64,000 nucleotides of DNA, taken from positions 1,216,075 to 1,280,074 of the forward strand of contig NZ_LN908977.1 in the NCBI RefSeq assembly GCF_001486165.1, in the 5' to 3' direction. The DNA is from Bittarella massiliensis (ex Durand et al. 2017). Lineage in GTDB: Bacteria; Bacillota; Clostridia; Oscillospirales; Ruminococcaceae. The position numbers and the translations under genes are program-made. A model generated the notes under the pieces. The model was not told where the DNA came from. It worked only from the letters and a program-made list of their open reading frames with translations, and made no database searches. Each line of letters begins with the position of its first letter. The first letter of the stretch is position 1. Below, in pieces: positions 34,471-42,411 of the stretch.

Positions 34471-34554
34471 GGTCGTTCACCTGTCCTTTTCCCAGGGGCC
34501 GTCCCGGCCCAACTGTCTTTTCATCCACAATATCCGACGAATTTTTTGCGAAAT

Positions 34555-34588
34555 AAAGCACCCTGCACATCCGGCAGGGTGCTTTTTC
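34555..34588. terminator. Terminator between secG and rnr
   Basis: AGCACCCTGC pairs with GCAGGGTGCT, with A/T runs on both sides. It may partly uncouple rnr from secG. Confidence 0.85.
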
Positions 34589-34593
34589 TCATC

Positions 34594-34845
34594 TTACTTA
34601 AAAAATATTTCAAGTACGCCGACTAAAATTGTCAGTACAAAAAAGGCGACCGCTGCGATCTTGGTCCACTTGCTCAGCAGAGCTTCCGGGGTCCGTCCGC
34701 CGGAGCGCCCCAGGTAGGACTGCGTCGCGCCGCCGCTGATGGCGCCGGACATGCCGGAAGTGGCCTCCTGCATCATCACCATCAAGATGATTACCAGGCA
34801 GGCGATGATCAGCAACACGCCCGCTACGATTTGAATTGTATTCAC
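34594..34845 (-). CDS. secG: Preprotein translocase subunit SecG
   Basis: This 83-residue membrane protein has two transmembrane helices (about 4-25 and 62-82). The SecG signature MMQEATSGMSGAISGG is followed by SYLGRSGGRTPEALLSK. It assists SecYE in export. The start is GTG, with CGGAGGG seven bases upstream. The promoter lies at 34901-34929. Confidence 0.96.
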   Translation of the reverse strand: MNTIQIVAGVLLIIACLVIILMVMMQEATSGMSGAISGGATQSYLGRSGGRTPEALLSKWTKIAAVAFFVLTILVGVLEIFFK

Positions 34846-34900
34846 GGCGAACCCTCCGAATAGAATTTTTTCTCGCTCAAGACCTCAAAATAACATTCAT

Positions 34901-34929
34901 ATTCTAGCACACCCACCGGGGCTTGTCAA
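34901..34929 (-). promoter_or_regulatory. Promoter of secG
   Basis: TTGACA (complement of 34924-34929), a 17-base spacer and TAGAAT (complement of 34901-34906). Confidence 0.8.
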
Positions 34930-34986
34930 TTTTGTTTTTCCCCGATTTTTCGCATAAATACCCGGCGGCGGGGACAGACTAGTTCT

Positions 34987-35037
34987 TGTCCAGTGTACCT
35001 TTATTTTTTGGCGTTTGCAAGTATTGTCCACTGGACA
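34987..35037. promoter_or_regulatory. Pair of TGTCCA-type palindromes
   Basis: TGTCCACTGGACA at 35025-35037 is a perfect 13-base palindrome, and TGTCCAGTGTACC at 34987-34999 is an imperfect copy. A minus-strand promoter (TTGCAA 35015-35020, spacer 17, TACACT complement of 34992-34997) lies between and over them, so they may be operators. As RNA, 34987-34995 pairs perfectly with 35029-35037. Confidence 0.55.
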
Positions 35038-35069
35038 GAGCCGGCGGGAAACCGCCGGCTCTCTTTTTT
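35038..35069 (+). terminator. Orphan plus-strand terminator
   Basis: GAGCCGGCGG pairs with CCGCCGGCTC and is followed by CTTTTTT. No plus-strand gene lies upstream, so it may end a short RNA starting near 34965. Confidence 0.75.
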
Positions 35070-35128
35070 GCCCAAAGAAGGGGGCGGAGAGGCCGCCAAA
35101 TTCTCCCCCGGCCGCCCCCCTCTTTGCC

Positions 35129-35157
35129 TTGTGCTTTTGGGGCGATTGTCGTAAAAT
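35129..35157 (+). promoter_or_regulatory. Promoter of hem operon
   Basis: TTGTGC at 35129-35134, spacer 17, TAAAAT at 35152-35157, 60 bases before hemA. Confidence 0.65.
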
Positions 35158-35217
35158 GGGAAAAGAGAGATTTTCACTGCCCCTCGCGGGGCTTCTTTCT
35201 TTTGGGGGTGAGCGCTT

Positions 35218-36408
35218 TTGAATATCGCCATGGCAGGCATCGACCACCGCCGCGCCTCCCTGCAACTGCGGGAGCGCTTTGCCTTCACCAAGGCCGAGGC
35301 GGCCGAGGCCCTGGGCCGGCTGGCCGAACATCCCGCGCTCGAGGGGGCGGTCCTCCTCTCCACCTGCAACCGCACCGAGCTCTGGCTCTCCTGCGCCGAG
35401 GGGGCGGCCCTCGACCCCGCCGCGCTGCTGGGCGCCCTCAAGGGGGCCGACCCGGCGGACGTCCCCTTTGCCGTCCGCCGGGGACGGGCGGCGGTGGACC
35501 ACCTCTTCGCCCTGGCCTGCGGGCTGCGCTCCCGGGTCTTTGGGGAGGACCAGATCATCGCCCAGGTCAAGGGCGCCCTGGCCCTGGCCCGCAGTTGCGG
35601 CAGCGCCGACGGGGTGCTCGACCGCCTCTTCCTCTCGGCCGTCACCGCCGCCAAAGAGGTCAAGACCTCGGTGCGGCTGACGGCGGTGGACAGCTCCTCC
35701 GCCAGCCGGGCGGCCGACCTGATTTGCCGCCACTTTGCCGATTTAAAGGGGCTTCCCTGCCTGGTCATCGGCAACGGGGAGATGGGCCGGCTGGCCGCCT
35801 CCACCCTGGTCTCCCTGGGCTGCCGGGTGGAGATGACGGTGCGGCAGTACCGCTCGGGGGAGGTCAAGATCCCCGCGGGCTGCCGGGTGATCCGCTACGA
35901 CGAGCGGCTGCAGGGGCTGGCCCGCTGCCGCGCCCTCGTCAGCGCCACCGCCAGCCCCCACCACACCCTCCGCTACGAGGAGGCGGCCCCCGTCCTCGCC
36001 GACGGGGCGGAGCGGGTGCTCATCGACCTGGCGGTGCCGCGGGACATCTCCTCCCGGCTGGGGGCGCTCCCCAGCGTCACCCTCTACGACATCGACGACC
36101 TGGAGGGGGGCGGCGAGGGGGAGGCCCGCCGCCAGGAGGTGGCGCGGGCCGAGGCCATTTTGCAGGCCGCCGCGGACGGGTTTTGCGACTGGTGCGACTT
36201 TCGCCCCCATCTCCCCGCCGTGCGGGAGGTGGCGGCCCTGGTGGCCGACGACGCGGCCGCCCGGCTGGAATTGGAGCGCCGGGCGCGGGACGCCTGCGAA
36301 AAGGCGGCCGCCCGCCTCCTCTACGGCCTGCGGGAGGAGCTGGACCGCACCCTCTACCAAGACTGCATCGAGGCGCTGCGGCGCTCGGCCCGGCCCCGTG
36401 GGGAGTGA
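35218..36408 (+). CDS. hemA: Glutamyl-tRNA reductase
   Basis: This 396-residue enzyme reduces glutamyl-tRNA to glutamate-1-semialdehyde, the first step of C5 tetrapyrrole synthesis. The catalytic Cys lies in LLSTCNRTEL (about 46-55). The hinge FGEDQIIAQVK and an NADPH-binding domain starting CLVIGNGEMG (about 180) follow. It starts at TTG with GGGGGTGA six bases upstream; the N-terminus MNIAMAGIDHRRAS aligns with the family. First gene of hemA-hemB-hemL. Confidence 0.95.
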   Translation: MNIAMAGIDHRRASLQLRERFAFTKAEAAEALGRLAEHPALEGAVLLSTCNRTELWLSCAEGAALDPAALLGALKGADPADVPFAVRRGRAAVDHLFALACGLRSRVFGEDQIIAQVKGALALARSCGSADGVLDRLFLSAVTAAKEVKTSVRLTAVDSSSASRAADLICRHFADLKGLPCLVIGNGEMGRLAASTLVSLGCRVEMTVRQYRSGEVKIPAGCRVIRYDERLQGLARCRALVSATASPHHTLRYEEAAPVLADGAERVLIDLAVPRDISSRLGALPSVTLYDIDDLEGGGEGEARRQEVARAEAILQAAADGFCDWCDFRPHLPAVREVAALVADDAAARLELERRARDACEKAAARLLYGLREELDRTLYQDCIEALRRSARPRGE

Positions 36409-36457
36409 TCCCCCCCTTTTTCACCACAGAAATCACCTGCAAAGGAGCATTGCCGAT

Positions 36458-37441
36458 ATGGATATGACCAAGCGCCCCCGCCGCCTGCGGGGGAACCCCG
36501 CTCTGCGGGAGATGGTGCGGGAGACCAGGGTGGACAAGTCCTCCCTGATCTACCCCCTGTTTGTGCGGGAGGGCAGCGGCGTGGTGGAGGAGATCCCCTC
36601 CCTCTACGGCCAGCTGCGATACAGCCCCGATACCCTCTGCCAAGGGCTCGAAGAGGTGGTGAAGGCCGGGGTGCCCGCCGTCCTCCTCTTCGGGCTGCCG
36701 GACGAGAAGGACGCCTGCGGCAGCGGCGCCTGGGACGAAAACGGGGTGGTGCAGCGGGCGCTGCGCCAGGCCAGGGCGGCCTTCCCCGAACTCTACCTCA
36801 TCACCGACGTCTGCCTCTGCGAGTACACCTCCCACGGGCACTGCGGCATCCTCGACGGGGAGACGGTGGACAACGACAAGACCCTGGAGGTGCTCTCCAG
36901 GACCGCCCTCTCCCACGTGGAGGCGGGGGCGGACATGGTGGCCCCCTCCGACATGATGGACGGGCGGGTGGGGGCCATCCGCCGGGCGCTGGACGGGGCC
37001 GGCCGCAGCGATGTCCCCATCCTCTCCTACGCGGTGAAATACGCCTCGGCCTTTTACGGCCCCTTCCGGGAGGCGGCGGACAGCGCCCCCGCCTTTGGCG
37101 ACCGCCGCGGCTACCAGATGGACCCCCACAACCGGCGGGAGGCCATAAAGGAGGCCGCCCTGGACGTGGAGGAGGGGGCCGACCTGCTGATGGTCAAGCC
37201 CGCCCTCTCCTACCTGGACGTCATCCGCGACGTGTCCCAGGCCTTCCCCCTCCCCTGTGCGGCCTACAGCGTCAGCGGGGAGTACGCCATGATCAAAGCC
37301 GCGGCGGCAGCCGGCCTCATCGACGAGGCGGCGGTGGCCTGCGAGGCCGCCCTCTCGGTCTACCGGGCCGGGGCGGACATCCTCATCACCTACTACGCCA
37401 AGGAGCTGGCCGGGTGGATGGACGAAGGGAGGATCGGCTGA
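36458..37441 (+). CDS. hemB: Porphobilinogen synthase
   Basis: This 327-residue enzyme joins two 5-aminolevulinate molecules to porphobilinogen. The zinc site is of the cysteine type (DVCLCEYTSHGHCG, about 118-131). The two Schiff-base lysines lie in YAVKYASAFYGPFR and LMVKPALSYLD. AAAGGAG lies ten bases before the ATG; a longer frame without a site was rejected. The stop overlaps the hemL start (TGATG). Confidence 0.97.
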   Translation: MDMTKRPRRLRGNPALREMVRETRVDKSSLIYPLFVREGSGVVEEIPSLYGQLRYSPDTLCQGLEEVVKAGVPAVLLFGLPDEKDACGSGAWDENGVVQRALRQARAAFPELYLITDVCLCEYTSHGHCGILDGETVDNDKTLEVLSRTALSHVEAGADMVAPSDMMDGRVGAIRRALDGAGRSDVPILSYAVKYASAFYGPFREAADSAPAFGDRRGYQMDPHNRREAIKEAALDVEEGADLLMVKPALSYLDVIRDVSQAFPLPCAAYSVSGEYAMIKAAAAAGLIDEAAVACEAALSVYRAGADILITYYAKELAGWMDEGRIG

Positions 37442-38718
37442 TGGGCCGTTCGGAAGAGCTCTTTACCCGGGCGGTGCAGCACATCCCCGGCGGGGTCAAC
37501 AGCCCGGTGCGGGCCTTTGCCGCGGTGGGCAGCACCCCCCGCTTTATCCGCAAGGCGGACAAGCAGTTCATCTGGGATGTGGAGGGCAACCGCTACATCG
37601 ACTACATCGGCTCCTGGGGGCCGATGATCCTGGGCCACAACTTTCCCGCCATCCGCGAGGCGGTGATCTCGGCGGCGGGGAGCGGCCTCTCCTTTGGCGC
37701 GGCCACCGAAAAGGAGGTGGAGATGGCCGAGCTCATCTGCGAGCTGGTCCCCTCCGTCGAGATGGTGCGGATGGTCAACTCCGGCACCGAGGCTGTGATG
37801 AGCGCCCTGCGGGCCGCCCGCGGCTACACCGGCCGCCCCAAGATCGTCAAGTTTGACGGCTGCTATCACGGCCACTGCGACGCCATGCTGGTCAAGGCCG
37901 GCTCCGGCGTCATGACTGCGGGGGTGCCCAGCAGCGCCGGGGTGCCCGCGGGCACGGCGGAGGACACCCTCACCGCCGCCTACAACGACCTGGGCAGCGT
38001 GCGCGCCCTCTTTGCCGACAACCCCGGGCAGATCGCCGCCGTCATCGTGGAGCCGGTGGCCGCCAACATGGGGCTGGTCCCCCCCGCCCCCGGCTTTTTG
38101 CAGGGGCTGCGGGAGATCACCAAAAAAGAGGGGGCCCTCCTCATCTTCGACGAGGTGATCACCGGCTTTCGCCTGGGGCTCGATGGGGCCCAGGGCTTTT
38201 ACGGGGTGCAGCCCGACCTGACCACCTTCGGCAAGATCATCGGCGCGGGGATGCCGGTGGGGGCCTACGGCGGCCGCCGGGACGTGATGGAGCAGATCGC
38301 CCCGGTGGGGCCGGTCTACCAGGCGGGCACCCTCAGCGGCAACCCGGTGGCCATGGCCGCCGGATTGGCCCAGCTGCGCATCCTCAAGGGCCACCCGGAG
38401 GTCTATGCCCGGGCCGCCGCCCGCGCCACCGAGCTCTTTGACGGGCTGCGGGAGATCATCGGGGAGAGCGGCGCGCCCTGTACCGTCAACAGCGTGGGCT
38501 CCCTGGGCTGCCTCTTCTTCACCCCCGGCCCGGTGGTGGACGCCGCCAGCGCCCGCCGCGCCGACACCGACGCCTACGGCCTCTACTTCCGCCACATGCT
38601 GCAAAACGGCTGCTACTTCGCCCCCGCCCAGTTCGAGGCTATCTTCCTCTCCAACGCCCACCAGAGCGAGGACATCGAGCGCACCCTGGAGGTGGCCAGG
38701 GCCTATTTCACCCGCTGA
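37441..38718 (+). CDS. hemL: Glutamate-1-semialdehyde 2,1-aminomutase
   Basis: This 425-residue PLP enzyme converts glutamate-1-semialdehyde to 5-aminolevulinate. The family opening is HIPGGVNSPVRAF, the substrate/cofactor region VNSGTEAVMSALRAARG, and the PLP lysine lies in TTFGKIIGAGMPVGAYGG (about 265). Translation is coupled to hemB by a TGATG overlap. Downstream tetrapyrrole genes are not in the window. Confidence 0.97.
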   Translation: MGRSEELFTRAVQHIPGGVNSPVRAFAAVGSTPRFIRKADKQFIWDVEGNRYIDYIGSWGPMILGHNFPAIREAVISAAGSGLSFGAATEKEVEMAELICELVPSVEMVRMVNSGTEAVMSALRAARGYTGRPKIVKFDGCYHGHCDAMLVKAGSGVMTAGVPSSAGVPAGTAEDTLTAAYNDLGSVRALFADNPGQIAAVIVEPVAANMGLVPPAPGFLQGLREITKKEGALLIFDEVITGFRLGLDGAQGFYGVQPDLTTFGKIIGAGMPVGAYGGRRDVMEQIAPVGPVYQAGTLSGNPVAMAAGLAQLRILKGHPEVYARAAARATELFDGLREIIGESGAPCTVNSVGSLGCLFFTPGPVVDAASARRADTDAYGLYFRHMLQNGCYFAPAQFEAIFLSNAHQSEDIERTLEVARAYFTR

Positions 38719-38741
38719 TTTCCCCCTTCCCAGCGCTCCCC

Positions 38742-38779
38742 ACAAGCCTCTTTTCGGCAGCGAAAAGAGGCTTGTTTTC
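38742..38779 (+). terminator. Terminator of hem operon
   Basis: A perfect 15-bp stem (38742-38756 with 38761-38775) followed by TTTT. Confidence 0.92.
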
Positions 38780-38800
38780 TGCCGAAAAATGCGCTATTCT
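38772..38800 (+). promoter_or_regulatory. Promoter of queT
   Basis: TTGTTT at 38772-38777, spacer 17, TATTCT at 38795-38800. The -35 lies on the 3' arm of the hem terminator. Confidence 0.6.
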
Positions 38801-38836
38801 AGGAGTTGCGTCTGCCGGACCCTTCTCCGGCGGCGC

Positions 38837-38878
38837 GGTCAGTTCGAGACCTTCCTGACCCAAAATAAAACTAAAGGA
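38837..38878 (+). promoter_or_regulatory. preQ1-I riboswitch
   Basis: A short hairpin GGTCAG / CTGACC with loop TTCGAGACCTTC is followed by the A-rich tail CAAAATAAAACTAAAGG. This is the compact preQ1-I layout (TTC-x-AG loop and AACTAA-type tail). The tail runs into the AAAGG ribosome binding site of queT, so preQ1 should block translation. The downstream gene matches. Confidence 0.85.
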
Positions 38879-38886
38879 TGGATGAA

Positions 38887-39417
38887 ATGATGAAACGAAG
38901 GAACCCGACGCGCTACCTGGTGCAGGCCGGCATGATCGCCGCCCTCTATGTAGCGCTCACCTACCTCTCCAACGCCCTGGGGCTCGCTTACGGCATGGTG
39001 CAGTTTCGCCTGTCCGAGGCGCTGTGCATCCTGCCCCTCTTCACCCCCGCCGCCGTGCCCGGCCTGGCGGTGGGCTGCATTGTGGGCAACCTGGGCAGCC
39101 CCATGGGGGTGGTGGACATCGTCTTCGGCACCCTGGCCACCCTGGGGGCCGCCCTCTGCACCCGCGCCCTGCGCCGGGTGCGGGTGCGGCGGCTCCCCCT
39201 CCTCCCCGCGCTGATGCCGGTTTTGTGGAACGCGGTGGTGGTGGGCGTCGAGCTGACCATCTGGCTGGTGCCCGGCGAGGCGTTCACCCTGCCGGTCTTC
39301 TTCACCAACGCCCTCTGGGTGGCGGTGGGCGAGGCCGCCGTGGTCTACCTGCTGGGCATCCCCCTGGCCCTGCTGCTGGAGAAAAAGGGGCTGCACCGCC
39401 AGCTCTTTGGGGAGTAA
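38887..39417 (+). CDS. queT: QueT family queuosine-precursor ECF transporter S component
   Basis: This 176-residue integral membrane protein has five to six hydrophobic helices and the QueT landmarks VQFRLSEALCILPLFTPAAVPGL and GNLGSPMGVVDIVFGTLATL. It should be the substrate-binding subunit of an energy-coupling factor transporter for preQ1/preQ0; the ECF ATPase subunits are elsewhere. I prefer the ATG at 38887 (nine bases after AAAGG); an in-frame ATG at 38878 overlaps the site. Confidence 0.93.
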   Translation: MMKRRNPTRYLVQAGMIAALYVALTYLSNALGLAYGMVQFRLSEALCILPLFTPAAVPGLAVGCIVGNLGSPMGVVDIVFGTLATLGAALCTRALRRVRVRRLPLLPALMPVLWNAVVVGVELTIWLVPGEAFTLPVFFTNALWVAVGEAAVVYLLGIPLALLLEKKGLHRQLFGE

Positions 39418-39440
39418 GTCGTTGATATAGGTCAAAAGAA

Positions 39441-39484
39441 GTGCCCGGCGCGCAGTTTGCGCGCCGGGCACTCTCGCTTTTGTT
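39441..39484. terminator. Bidirectional terminator, queT and sirtuin genes
   Basis: A 13-bp stem GTGCCCGGCGCGC / GCGCGCCGGGCAC, with TCTCGCTTTTG on the plus strand, between convergent genes. Confidence 0.85.
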
Positions 39485-39496
39485 CTCCCCCCTGTT

Positions 39497-40366
39497 TTAG
39501 CCGAGGGCCGCCAGGGCCTGGCCGATGTCGGCATCGATACAGATGGCCCGCCCCGCCAGCTCCCGCGGGGCGGATGCCTCCCCCAGGTTGATGCAGCAGT
39601 AGGTGGCCCTGGGATTTTCGGCGCTCATCTGCCAGAAGGGGTACTTGATGATGACCGGGGTGTTGCCCCCCACCCCCAGCTCCAAAAAGAGGAGACGCCG
39701 GCCCCGGTGGCCCTCCAAAAAGGCCCGGTAGCGCAGGGCCGCCTCATGCCAGCCCTCGTCCTCCACAAAGCGGCCGTCGCAGCGCAGGTTCATGGCCATG
39801 GGCGCCCCGCAGACCGGGCAGCGGGGCACCAGTTCACCGGGGACCCGCTGATCCCTTTGGCGCCGGACCATCTGCCGCACCGCCTCCTCGTTGTCGTAGG
39901 TGCGGTCGTGACAGGGGCGGGAACACTGCCAGAGACCGTAATCCCCCTGGGTGTAGAAAAGCCGCCTCTTGTCAAAGCCCGCCAGTTGAAACTGGTGGTC
40001 CACGTTGGTGGTGAGGACAAAGTAGTCCCTCCCCGCCAGCAGCCGCAGCAAGTCGAGATAGGGCCCGCCCGGCGGCTGATCGTAGCGGTTGAGGAGGATT
40101 TGGCGGCTCCACCAGGCCCAGTACTCCTCCAAGCTGCCGTAGGGGTAGAAACCGCCGGAGTACATGTCCCCAATGCCGTACCGGGCCTTGAAGTCGGCAA
40201 AGTTCTTCTCGAACCGCTCCCCCGTGTAGGTCAGCCCGGCCGAGGTGGAGAGCCCGGCCCCGGCCCCCACCACCACCGCGTCGGCAGCCGCCAGGGCCTG
40301 CCGCAGCCGCTCAACCTCTGCCCAGCAGCCGCCGGTAGAGGGCGAGGTCCCTCTCTGTAAAGACAT
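39497..40366 (-). CDS. Class M sirtuin (SirTM), probable protein ADP-ribosyltransferase
   Basis: This 289-residue NAD-dependent enzyme has the sirtuin opening GAGAGLSTSAGL and the NAD site TTNVDHQF. Where canonical sirtuins have the catalytic His in LHG it has a Gln (FYTQGDYGLWQC), a feature of the SirTM class known to ADP-ribosylate lipoylated GcvH-like carriers rather than deacylate. Zinc cysteines are C-x3-C (CSRPC) and CPVCG. GGAGGTGG precedes the ATG. It overlaps the macrodomain gene by 56 bases, the conserved SirTM pairing. The usual GcvH-L and LplA2 partners are absent here. Confidence 0.88.
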   Translation of the reverse strand: MSLQRGTSPSTGGCWAEVERLRQALAAADAVVVGAGAGLSTSAGLTYTGERFEKNFADFKARYGIGDMYSGGFYPYGSLEEYWAWWSRQILLNRYDQPPGGPYLDLLRLLAGRDYFVLTTNVDHQFQLAGFDKRRLFYTQGDYGLWQCSRPCHDRTYDNEEAVRQMVRRQRDQRVPGELVPRCPVCGAPMAMNLRCDGRFVEDEGWHEAALRYRAFLEGHRGRRLLFLELGVGGNTPVIIKYPFWQMSAENPRATYCCINLGEASAPRELAGRAICIDADIGQALAALG

Positions 40367-41087
40367 TGAACACCACCTCCAGTGGTCGCTTTGACAGGGC
40401 CCGGTGGGCCCGAACGGTTTCGACGGCGATCTCGGCCGCCGCCTCGGCGGGGAAGTGAAATTCCCCGGTGGAGATACAGCAAAAGGCCAGGGAGCGCAGC
40501 CCCCTCTCCTCCGCCAGCGCCAGGCAGGCGCGGTAGCAGTCGGCCAGTCGACGGCGGTGCCCCTCGGTCAGGGGGCCGGCCACGTAGGGGCCCACCGTGT
40601 GGAGGACGTACCGGCAGGGCAGGTTGAAGCCGGGGGTGATTTTGGCCCGGCCCACCGGCTCCTCTTCCCCCTGGCGGGCCATCAGCTCGGCGCAGGCCAG
40701 GCGCAGCTGCACCCCGGCGTAGGTGTGGATGGCGTTGTCGATGCAGCCGTGGCAGGGGTAGAAGCAGCCCAGCAGTTGGCTGTTGGCGGCGTTGACGATG
40801 CCGTCGATGCGCAGGGCGGTGATGTCCCCCCGCCAGAGGGCGATACCCTCCTCCACTGGGGCGAGGTCCGCCCAGTCGACGATCCCCTTGCGGGCGGTCT
40901 CCTCCTGCAAGTAGGCGTCCTGCACCTGCAAAAACGCCTCGCTGACCGGTTTGGGCGGGCGGACGTTGAAAAGGCTGCGCAGCAGCCGCCACTGTTCCCC
41001 CGGCGAGGAGGGGATCGTCCCCCCTTCTTCCTGCCGCTCTGCCAAAAGGGCCCGCAGCAGGTAGGCCCTGCGCTCGTCCTGATCCAT
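40311..41087 (-). CDS. Zinc-containing macrodomain protein, ADP-ribose hydrolase
   Basis: This 258-residue protein has an N-terminal helical extension (1-85) and a macrodomain at about 90-258 with GDITALRIDGIVNAANSQLLG. The zinc ligands follow as CFYPCHGCIDNAIHTYAG, the signature of the SirTM-linked zinc macrodomains that remove ADP-ribose added by the sirtuin. Further motifs: LHTVGP and CCISTGEFHFP. AGGAGCAGGAG precedes the ATG. It is transcribed just before, and translationally overlaps, the sirtuin gene. Confidence 0.92.
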   Translation of the reverse strand: MDQDERRAYLLRALLAERQEEGGTIPSSPGEQWRLLRSLFNVRPPKPVSEAFLQVQDAYLQEETARKGIVDWADLAPVEEGIALWRGDITALRIDGIVNAANSQLLGCFYPCHGCIDNAIHTYAGVQLRLACAELMARQGEEEPVGRAKITPGFNLPCRYVLHTVGPYVAGPLTEGHRRRLADCYRACLALAEERGLRSLAFCCISTGEFHFPAEAAAEIAVETVRAHRALSKRPLEVVFNVFTERDLALYRRLLGRG

Positions 41088-41174
41088 CGCTCCTGCTCCT
41101 CTCTTTATAGCTGTCAAAGGGGACGGCAACGCCCCGGCCGGTTTTGCCCTGCCGGGGGAATTGGCCCCTGCCGT

Positions 41175-41798
41175 TCAATTCGGTTGGTTTACCGCCCCCA
41201 CCGGGCAGGCATCCGCGCAGTTGCCGCAGTGGATGCAGTGCGCCGGGTCGATGGTGCGGGGGTTCTCCCCGCTGATGCAGCCGGTGGGGCAGACCTCCCG
41301 GCAGGCCCGGCAGCCGATGCAGCGGGCCGGGTCGATTTGGTAGGCCGCCGCCCGGCCCTCCTCCCCGCCAAAGGAGAAGGTCTGGCGAAAGGGCGGCAGC
41401 TGGGAGAGGTCGAAATACTCCCCCTCCCCCCGGTAGAGGCAGAACACCTCCAGTGCCCGGCGGCCGGCCTCGGTGGGGTAGATCTCCCGCATGTAGGGGT
41501 TTTTCTCGAGGATCTCCTCCAGCCGCTGCCGGCCGATGGGGTTCACCCAGCCCCGCACCGAGACGGCCACGGTGGAGAGGGTGTCCTTCCCCTTCATCCC
41601 GCTGAGGGCCAGGTAGCGCCGGGCCATCAGCCGCCGGTAAAAGGCCTTGCCCCGGGCGGTGAGGAAGTAGAGGCCCCCCTCGTCGGCGAGCATCATGTCG
41701 ATGGCGCAGGTGTGGGGCATCCCCTGCTCATCCACCGTGGCCGCCACGGTGGAGTGGATCTCCTCCACCAGGTAGGTCAAACACTGCTGTGCGTTCAC
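41175..41798 (-). CDS. Pyridoxamine-oxidase-like flavin protein fused to ferredoxin
   Basis: This 207-residue protein has an N-terminal split-barrel flavin-binding domain (1-125, with TVAATVDEQGMPHTCAIDMM) and a C-terminal dicluster ferredoxin at about 155-205: CIGCRACREVCP and CIHCGNCADACP. It probably carries electrons between FMN and two [4Fe-4S] clusters. Its partner is unknown. The start is GTG with GGAGGGG upstream, 15 bases after the next flavin gene. The macrodomain gene follows after 87 bases. Confidence 0.9.
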   Translation of the reverse strand: MNAQQCLTYLVEEIHSTVAATVDEQGMPHTCAIDMMLADEGGLYFLTARGKAFYRRLMARRYLALSGMKGKDTLSTVAVSVRGWVNPIGRQRLEEILEKNPYMREIYPTEAGRRALEVFCLYRGEGEYFDLSQLPPFRQTFSFGGEEGRAAAYQIDPARCIGCRACREVCPTGCISGENPRTIDPAHCIHCGNCADACPVGAVNQPN

Positions 41799-41813
41799 CG
41801 CGTCCCCTCCCCC

Positions 41814-42218
41814 CTAAAGGGTGTACTCCCGGGGCGGGTTGCCGGAAAAATCGGCCAGGACCGCCTTGGCCCCTTCCAGGTAGAAGACCACGAAGATCGG
41901 GTTGTCGGCGCTCTGATACTGGCCCTTGACGATGGGGTTTTCCATGCACCCCTCCTTCACCGCCCGGTCGTCGGCAAAGACGGCCTTGCCGCTCAGGCGG
42001 ATCCAGGCATAGGCGGGGCTAGAGGTGGAGACCTCCACATAGGGGTTCTCCTGCAGGTCCTTGTAGACCTCCTTGGTGTTGTTGGTGCAAAACCAGAGTT
42101 TGCCCTCTCTCTCAAAGCAGAACATGAACGGCCGGCATTTGGGCTTGCCGTCCCGCCCCACGGTCGCCAGGTACTGCACCGGGTTCTCCTGCAAAAATGT
42201 GACCACTTCGTTCATCAT
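41814..42218 (-). CDS. Pyridoxamine 5'-phosphate oxidase family protein
   Basis: This 134-residue split-barrel flavin-binding protein shows the family pattern PVQYLATVGRDGKPKCRPFMF (10-30) and KLWFCTNNTKEVYKDL. It binds FMN or a related flavin; the substrate is unknown. AGGAGGTG precedes a double ATG. It is the first gene of a run that includes the flavin-ferredoxin protein and probably the macrodomain and sirtuin. An HxlR regulator is divergent. Confidence 0.9.
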   Translation of the reverse strand: MMNEVVTFLQENPVQYLATVGRDGKPKCRPFMFCFEREGKLWFCTNNTKEVYKDLQENPYVEVSTSSPAYAWIRLSGKAVFADDRAVKEGCMENPIVKGQYQSADNPIFVVFYLEGAKAVLADFSGNPPREYTL

Positions 42219-42411
42219 AAGGCACCTCCTGTGTCGCTCAGGGGGAGGAGTTGACTTTTCCCTCCCACGACCCTATACTAGTCCCACAGGCGCTTTTCGT
42301 AAAGTACGCACTATAAAGTGGTGTAGTTACCAAATGGAAACCATTGTGTGATCGTGCGGTTTGTGGGGAACTTCCTTTTTCCCCCCGCGCGCAGAAAAAG
42401 GAGGAAACGAG
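42219..42411. promoter_or_regulatory. Divergent promoter/operator region for HxlR
   Basis: This 193-bp AT-richer gap between divergent genes contains GTAGTTACC next to CACTATAAAGTGG (a near palindrome around 42308-42322) and a TATAGT -10 candidate on the minus strand. HxlR regulators normally bind such divergent gaps. Exact sites are not certain. Confidence 0.5.

Noticed and set aside
38837..38878. tRNA-like TTCGA element
   Set aside because: The TTCGA lies in the loop of the preQ1 aptamer; no acceptor or anticodon arms are present.
41105..41160. Hairpin between the flavin-ferredoxin and macrodomain genes as a terminator
   Set aside because: A CCCCGGC/GCCGGGG stem is present, but no T run follows, so I did not call it; it leaves co-transcription unproven.
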